In this document: one piece after another, positions 4,938-8,564 of the stretch
How the letters are laid out: each line of letters starts with the position of its first letter
How positions within the stretch are numbered: position 1 is the first letter of the stretch
DNA from: Planctomycetota bacterium
GTDB taxonomy: Bacteria > Planctomycetota > PUPC01 > JABMSA01 > JAUWKK01
Direction of reading: 5' to 3'
DNA length: 8,564 nucleotides
Assembly: GCA_030614245.1 (NCBI GenBank)
Contig: JAUWKK010000099.1
Coordinates: 1 to 8,564 of the forward strand
Program-made: the position numbers and the translations under genes
The notes under the pieces: generated by a model
The model's input: the letters and a program-made list of their open reading frames with translations, nothing else
What the model was told of the DNA's origin: nothing
Databases searched by the model: none

Positions 4938-6008
4938 GTGACCGACGATGCAGCAGTGAGGCGGATTCTGGATGCGAACTTCAATCGTGCGCGGGAAGCG
5001 CTTCGGGTGATCGAAGATTACGCGCGGTACGGGTTGGACTGTGCTCCGGCAGCGCATGCCTTGAAACAACTTCGGCACGACTTGCAGGCGGCGCTGAAGG
5101 ACTTGGCGGCTGCCGGCGGTCTCGTCCTTTCGCGGGCAGTGGATGGCGACGTGGGCCGCGAGGACAAGCTGCCGACTGAGGCGGAGCGTTCCGACGCTCT
5201 CGGCGTGGCGGGTGCGAGCTTTTCCCGATTGCAGCAGGCGCTTCGTTCGATTGAGGAGTACGGCAAGCTGGCCGATCCGGCCATAGCGGGGGCGGTGGAG
5301 CGGCTGAGATATCGCAGCTATGAGATCGAGCAGATGTTGCTGGCGCGGGCGAGGCCCGTCGCGCGGCTCGTACGATGCCGCCTGATGGTGCTGGTGACCG
5401 AGAAGTTCGCGCAGGGACGCTCCCACGCCGAAGTCGCCGAAGCCGCCCTTACAGGCGGGGCGGACATGATCCAGCTCCGCGTGAAGGAGATGGCCGACGG
5501 CGAGATACTTCAGATCGCACGGCAACTCCGAGACGTCACCGACCGGCACGGGGCGATGCTGATAATCAATGACCGCCCCGACGTAGCGGCGCTTGTCAAC
5601 GCCGATGGTGTCCACCTCGGGCGTGGCGATCTGCCGGCCCCTGAGGCCCGCCGGATCATGCGTCCGGGATGCGTGATCGGCTCATCGACGCACAATCCCG
5701 ACGAGGCCGCCGCAGCGCTGAGGGAATCCGCCGATTACCTCGCGCTCGGTCAGATATTCGAGTCGCGCCCGAAAGAAACCGGCAACCTCGCCGGCCTCGA
5801 ATACATCCGCTGGGCCGCTGAGCACGTGCCCGTGCCGACGCTCGCGATTGGTGGAATCACGGCCGATAACGCTGCCGACGTCATCGCGGCAGGAGCACAT
5901 GGCGTGGCGGTGTGCACTGCCGTCATCGCAACGGAGAACATCGAAGCGGCGGCACGGCAGCTCCGGGAGCGTCTGGATGAGGCGTCCGAGCGGAGGGGTT
6001 CGGGCTGA
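4938..6008 (+). CDS. thiE: Bifunctional ThiD2-ThiE, thiamine phosphate synthase
   Basis: A 356-residue fusion. Residues about 5-137 form a ThiD2 domain, a family assigned as a hydroxymethylpyrimidine-phosphate kinase unrelated to ThiD and often fused to ThiE in cyanobacteria and other phyla; the RILDANFNRAREALRVIEDY segment (9-28) is typical. Residues about 147-345 are the ThiE barrel, which joins HMP pyrophosphate and thiazole phosphate into thiamine monophosphate. QLRVKE (179-184), NDRPDVA (211-217), ADGVHLGRGDLP (222-233), GSSTHN (248-253), the DYLALGQIF segment with K279, and AIGGITADN (303-311) cover the binding of both phosphates. So one protein would supply the last two steps from HMP phosphate. 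The start is GTG 4938 with AAGGGA 7 nt upstream. It sits between the CYTH gene (38-bp gap) and a zinc-finger gene (19-bp gap). No TPP riboswitch was found upstream. Confidence 0.93.
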   Translation: MTDDAAVRRILDANFNRAREALRVIEDYARYGLDCAPAAHALKQLRHDLQAALKDLAAAGGLVLSRAVDGDVGREDKLPTEAERSDALGVAGASFSRLQQALRSIEEYGKLADPAIAGAVERLRYRSYEIEQMLLARARPVARLVRCRLMVLVTEKFAQGRSHAEVAEAALTGGADMIQLRVKEMADGEILQIARQLRDVTDRHGAMLIINDRPDVAALVNADGVHLGRGDLPAPEARRIMRPGCVIGSSTHNPDEAAAALRESADYLALGQIFESRPKETGNLAGLEYIRWAAEHVPVPTLAIGGITADNAADVIAAGAHGVAVCTAVIATENIEAAARQLRERLDEASERRGSG

Positions 6009-6027
6009 GTGTGGCCGAGGGATATCT

Positions 6028-6714
6028 ATGGAATTGCGTGACCGTCTTCGGTGCCGTTATCACCCTGAACGTGCCGCCGTTGAGCAGGGCGAGCGGTGCG
6101 GCGATTATTGGTGCGAGAGGGGTGTCCGCGAGCGAGCGGGCGTACCTCTGTGTTCGAGTTGCTTTCGCTGGGCTGAGAGAATCCCCTATGCCTGGCGGCC
6201 GGGCAGACCTGTGAGACTATGGCGGATCCTGCGATGCCTGAGCACCGTGCGCCAGTGCCCGGAGTGCGGCGGCGAGCATCATTACGAGGTCTTCGCCAGA
6301 ATTCACCCGCGCTGGGTCGCATACGTCTATGCTCCATACAGCCCTATTCGCATGGCGATACTCGCGTTGGCGTACGGGTTCCTGGGGAAGAGACTGTGGA
6401 CAAGAGCCAAGAGCCTGTACGCCGACGTGACGTGTCCCGAGACCGGGGCCACGTTCCGGCACGTGGATCCGATTGTTGACGACAAGAACGACCTGCCGGG
6501 GCATCTCGAGTCCGTCGAGTGCCACCTGATCGGCGCTCTGGAAGAGGTCGGGCCGAGGCTGTCGAACTGTGAAAACGGGCACACACAGTCGCAGATCATC
6601 GGCCGATGCGAATCGTGCGGCACAGCCCTGTGCCGATATTGCCGAGCCGGCGAAGGTGAAACGCTGAGATGCTGGCGTTGCGTCAGACCTGTGCACGGGG
6701 ACCGCAGCAGATGA
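6028..6714 (+). CDS. Cys-rich protein with two B-box-like zinc modules
   Basis: A 228-residue protein of unknown function. The C-terminal module (181-218) has eight ligands in B-box-like order: C181, H185, C194/C197, C202/C205, C215/C218. The N-terminal module (9-45) has the same layout, C9/H12, C24, C29, C42/C45, but glycines G21 and G32 stand where Cys would complete the second and third pairs. A lone CPEC (77-80) lies between, with H84 and H85 close by, and C136 and C165 are further possible ligands. Residues 96-120 are moderately hydrophobic with inner charges, too weak to call a membrane helix. The ATG at 6028 has GAGGGA just upstream (6017-6022); the frame is open further upstream, but that part overlaps thiE. 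Close spacing after thiE suggests cotranscription, yet nothing shows a link to thiamine. It could bind protein or nucleic acid; I do not recognise a named family. Confidence 0.8.
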   Translation: MELRDRLRCRYHPERAAVEQGERCGDYWCERGVRERAGVPLCSSCFRWAERIPYAWRPGRPVRLWRILRCLSTVRQCPECGGEHHYEVFARIHPRWVAYVYAPYSPIRMAILALAYGFLGKRLWTRAKSLYADVTCPETGATFRHVDPIVDDKNDLPGHLESVECHLIGALEEVGPRLSNCENGHTQSQIIGRCESCGTALCRYCRAGEGETLRCWRCVRPVHGDRSR

Positions 6715-6722
6715 TGCGAATC

Positions 6723-6751
6723 TTGGAATTCCGGTTGGCCGCTTGTATAAT
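6723..6751 (+). promoter_or_regulatory. Sigma70-type promoter for nadD
   Basis: TTGGAA (6723-6728, 4 of 6), a 17-bp spacer, and a perfect TATAAT (6746-6751). It lies wholly in the 56-bp gap after the zinc-module gene. The predicted start near 6758 leaves a leader of only about 13 nt, just holding the GGAG ribosome binding site (6761-6764) before ATG 6771. Confidence 0.7.
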
Positions 6752-6770
6752 GCCGCGAGTGGAGAGACAC

Positions 6771-7400
6771 ATGAAGATCGGCATTATGGGCGGGTCGTTC
6801 GATCCGATACACGTGGGGCACCTGAAGGTGGCCGGGGAGATGCGCGAGAAGCGCCGGCTCGACAAGGTGGTCTTCATCCCCACTAACATCCCGCCCCATA
6901 AGGCCCACCGGCAACTGGCGGCTCCGAGGCATCGCCTCAGGATGGTCGAGCTGGCGATCGCCGATCATCCCGGCTTCGAGGTGTCGAGGGTCGAGATCGA
7001 CCGTGCGGGGCCGTCGTACAGCATAGATACGATAGATCAGCTTCAGGAAGAATGGGGCGACGGCCACAGCATTTTCTTCATAATCGGCGCCGACACGCTT
7101 GCCGAGCTCTCCGTCTGGCGCAGGCCCGGCGAACTGATCGAGCAGGCCGATTTCCTCACGGCCGCGCGGCCGGGAATGGATATGGATTTCTGGGACGAGT
7201 TGAGCTTTACATTCACTCCCGAGCAGGTCAGACGGCTTCGTGATGGCTGTGTCGATACAACGCCGGTGGATATATCGTCGACTGAAATCCGCAATCGAGT
7301 GCGGTCAGAGATGTCGATTCGGGGGCTCGTCCCGCCGGCCGTCGAGGAATACATAGTACGGCACGGTCTGTATCGTGCCATGAGGGGAGAATCGAAATGA
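6771..7400 (+). CDS. nadD: Nicotinate-nucleotide adenylyltransferase
   Basis: NadD transfers AMP from ATP to nicotinic acid mononucleotide, making deamido-NAD, the next-to-last step of NAD synthesis in the cytoplasm. The 209-residue protein has the nucleotidyltransferase signature GGSFDPIHVGH (7-17, with the H14-x-x-H17 pair), PPHK (41-44), PSYSIDTI (81-88), the IIGADTL strand (104-110) and the C-terminal ISSTEIR (168-174). Length and motifs are ordinary. The ATG at 6771 follows GGAG with a 6-nt spacer; upstream in-frame ATGs would start before the promoter and are not used. The stop overlaps the next gene by 4 bp (ATGA), so the protease is translationally coupled. Confidence 0.96.
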   Translation: MKIGIMGGSFDPIHVGHLKVAGEMREKRRLDKVVFIPTNIPPHKAHRQLAAPRHRLRMVELAIADHPGFEVSRVEIDRAGPSYSIDTIDQLQEEWGDGHSIFFIIGADTLAELSVWRRPGELIEQADFLTAARPGMDMDFWDELSFTFTPEQVRRLRDGCVDTTPVDISSTEIRNRVRSEMSIRGLVPPAVEEYIVRHGLYRAMRGESK

Positions 7401-8182
7401 AGCACCGGAATTTGATCGCCTTGGTACTCGTCCTGGCGTGCGTCGGCTGCCCGCAACTGCAGAATCTCAGCCGGGTCATAATGAACGTGAACGTCTTCAG
7501 CACGCAGGAGGAAGTTCAGTTCGGGCAGCAACTGTCGGCGGAAATCGAGAAAGAGATGAAGGTTCTGGATGATCCGAAGGTTCAGGACCACGTGCGCCGG
7601 ATCGGCCGGAAAATCGCTGCCAAAGCGCCCCGGCAGGACGTGGAATATCACTTCACGGTGATAGACAACATCAAGGAAGTGAACGCCTTTGCGGGGCCCG
7701 GCGGCTACGTTTACGTGTACACCGGCCTGCTGAAGAAGGTGAGCGACGACAACGAACTGGCCGGTGTGCTCGCCCACGAGGTCGGGCACGTATCGGCCAG
7801 GCATTCAATGAAGCAGATGACGAAACGCATGGGCTTCGATGCGATCTCGAAGATGCTGCTGGGCGAAGATGCGCAGGAGTGGCAGGTCACCGCAACCCAA
7901 ATGGTGTCGGGGCTCGGCTTCTTGAGTTTCAGCCGCAAGCAGGAATATGAGGCGGACGAGCTTGGCGTTCAGATAATGAATGCTGCCGGATATGACGCGC
8001 GCGGCCTGCTGCGTTTTCTCGACAAGCTCGTGGCAATGCGCGACCGCGAGCCGTCCGCCGTCGAGAGAATGCTGGCGACGCACCCGGCACCCAGCGAACG
8101 CCGCGCCAGAGTCGCCACGCAGCTCAGGGCGATGGGCTTGGCACACCAGCCAGTTCAGCCGCAACTTCATATCGATCGGTGA
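7397..8182 (+). CDS. M48-family zinc metalloprotease, predicted lipoprotein
   Basis: A 261-residue secreted peptidase of the M48 family (BepA/LoiP/HtpX-like catalytic domain). A short signal peptide (basic KHR, then hydrophobic 6-14) ends in a lipobox-like LVLAC or CVGC, so C15 or C18 would be lipidated and the enzyme anchored in the envelope. NAFAGPGGYVYVYTGLL (96-112) and HEVGH (127-131) are the family core; E183 in EYEAD is the expected third zinc ligand with D187 after it, and THPAPSER (228-235) is the usual C-terminal motif. There is no TPR domain as in BepA, so this is the compact LoiP-like form. In known bacteria such enzymes degrade misassembled outer-membrane proteins; the target here is unknown. 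The ATG at 7397 overlaps the nadD stop and has GGGGAG 7 nt upstream. Confidence 0.93.
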   Translation: MKHRNLIALVLVLACVGCPQLQNLSRVIMNVNVFSTQEEVQFGQQLSAEIEKEMKVLDDPKVQDHVRRIGRKIAAKAPRQDVEYHFTVIDNIKEVNAFAGPGGYVYVYTGLLKKVSDDNELAGVLAHEVGHVSARHSMKQMTKRMGFDAISKMLLGEDAQEWQVTATQMVSGLGFLSFSRKQEYEADELGVQIMNAAGYDARGLLRFLDKLVAMRDREPSAVERMLATHPAPSERRARVATQLRAMGLAHQPVQPQLHIDR

Positions 8183-8205
8183 TGAGAGCGGACGCTGCTG
8201 ACGCG

Positions 8206-8564
8206 CTACTCGAGCGCCGCCCGCAGATCGGCGATCATCGCTTTCGTCGCGGCTTCGACGGCCTGCTGCCAACGGCTTTCGCCGAACCGCTGTTTCCACA
8301 GCTCGCGCTGGTGGGCGAAGATTATGCCCCGGGACGAGTTCACGACGGCACCTTTGCCATCCGCATTGAAGCACGGTGCCACGTCGTCAGCCGTCCCGCC
8401 CTGTGCTCCGTAGCCCGGCACGAGGAAGAAGCTCCGAGGCATCAGTTCGCGCAGTCGTGCCGCCTCCTGCGGCCAGGTAGCACCGACCACCGCACCTACG
8501 GAGCTGTATCCCCGCTCGCCGACCAAGCCGGCTCCCCAGCCGTTCACGTACTTCGCGACCGAGA
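8206..8564 (-). CDS. pyrF: Orotidine 5'-phosphate decarboxylase, C-terminal part
   Basis: PyrF decarboxylates OMP to UMP, the last step of pyrimidine synthesis. The frame is open to the window edge, so the gene is cut at its 5' end and 118 full codons are seen. GYSSVGAVVGATWPQE, FLVPGYGAQGG and AVVNSSRGIIFA match the C-terminal phosphate-binding strands of the longer PyrF subfamily (about 270-310 residues). The catalytic D-x-K-x-x-D segment would lie outside the window. An internal GTG (8547-8545) is not the start, because the conserved strand KYVNGWG crosses it. The gene is convergent with the M48 protease gene and the 23-bp gap shows no obvious terminator. Confidence 0.93.
   Translation of the reverse strand, partial: SVAKYVNGWGAGLVGERGYSSVGAVVGATWPQEAARLRELMPRSFFLVPGYGAQGGTADDVAPCFNADGKGAVVNSSRGIIFAHQRELWKQRFGESRWQQAVEAATKAMIADLRAALE

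Noticed and set aside
4195..5615. Long minus-strand frames (240 and 247 codons) opposite the CYTH and thiE genes
   Set aside because: They lie opposite genes with clear motifs and have no similarity I can recognise.
6172..6195. GGGCTGAGAGAATCCCC resembling a THI-box (TPP riboswitch) fragment
   Set aside because: It lies inside the zinc-module coding region downstream of thiE, and the second conserved riboswitch part is absent. A similar CGGCTGAGA at 5303 lies inside thiE. No riboswitch precedes the CYTH or thiE genes.
8183..8205. Bidirectional terminator between the convergent M48 and pyrF genes
   Set aside because: Only weak, imperfect pairing is visible in the 23-bp gap, with no T or A tracts.

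Overview
This is a GC-rich bacterial segment carrying housekeeping genes on both strands; no phage, transposase, CRISPR or RNA gene was seen. The lineage cannot be fixed from the sequence. A V-type (A/V) ATPase, a ThiD2-ThiE fusion, a PyrF of the 'VPGYGAQGG' type and dense AACCGCAGATAAACAC-type intergenic repeats would fit an uncultured, environmental, non-proteobacterial bacterium (Planctomycetota- or Armatimonadota-like). That is a guess of low confidence.

Left part (1-4231, minus strand). Reading right to left: a fructose/nitrogen-type PTS EIIA domain protein, a 220-bp block of palindromic repeats, then V-type ATPase subunits H (peripheral stalk coiled coil), C (central stalk socket) and I (membrane stator with the essential arginines). 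H, C and I are tightly coupled: a 12-bp gap, then a 4-bp ATGA overlap. The remaining subunits are presumably off the left edge. The repeat family appears as one good and one decayed copy at 1-180, and as one half and two full copies at 3532-3776. Two genes (subunit I and EIIA) end inside a repeat, which supplies their last codons and their stop.

Middle (4232-6714). A divergent control region holds a minus-strand promoter for the EIIA gene and a very good plus-strand promoter whose start site lies almost on the ATG of a CYTH-domain gene (a near-leaderless mRNA). The CYTH protein is followed by thiE, a fusion of ThiD2 (hydroxymethylpyrimidine-phosphate kinase type) to thiamine phosphate synthase, and by a small Cys-rich protein with two B-box-like zinc modules, the first partly decayed. 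Because the CYTH superfamily includes thiamine triphosphatase, the pairing with thiE suggests a role in phosphorylated thiamine metabolism.

Right part (6715-8564). A consensus TATAAT promoter starts a second plus-strand unit, nadD (NAD synthesis), translationally coupled to an M48-family lipoprotein metalloprotease. The window closes with the C-terminal part of a convergent pyrF (UMP synthesis) on the minus strand.

The genes themselves are well-known families. The least explained content is the repeat family with its 10-bp phasing and its placement at gene ends, the CYTH-ThiD2/ThiE pairing with a near-leaderless promoter, and the decaying duplicated zinc protein.
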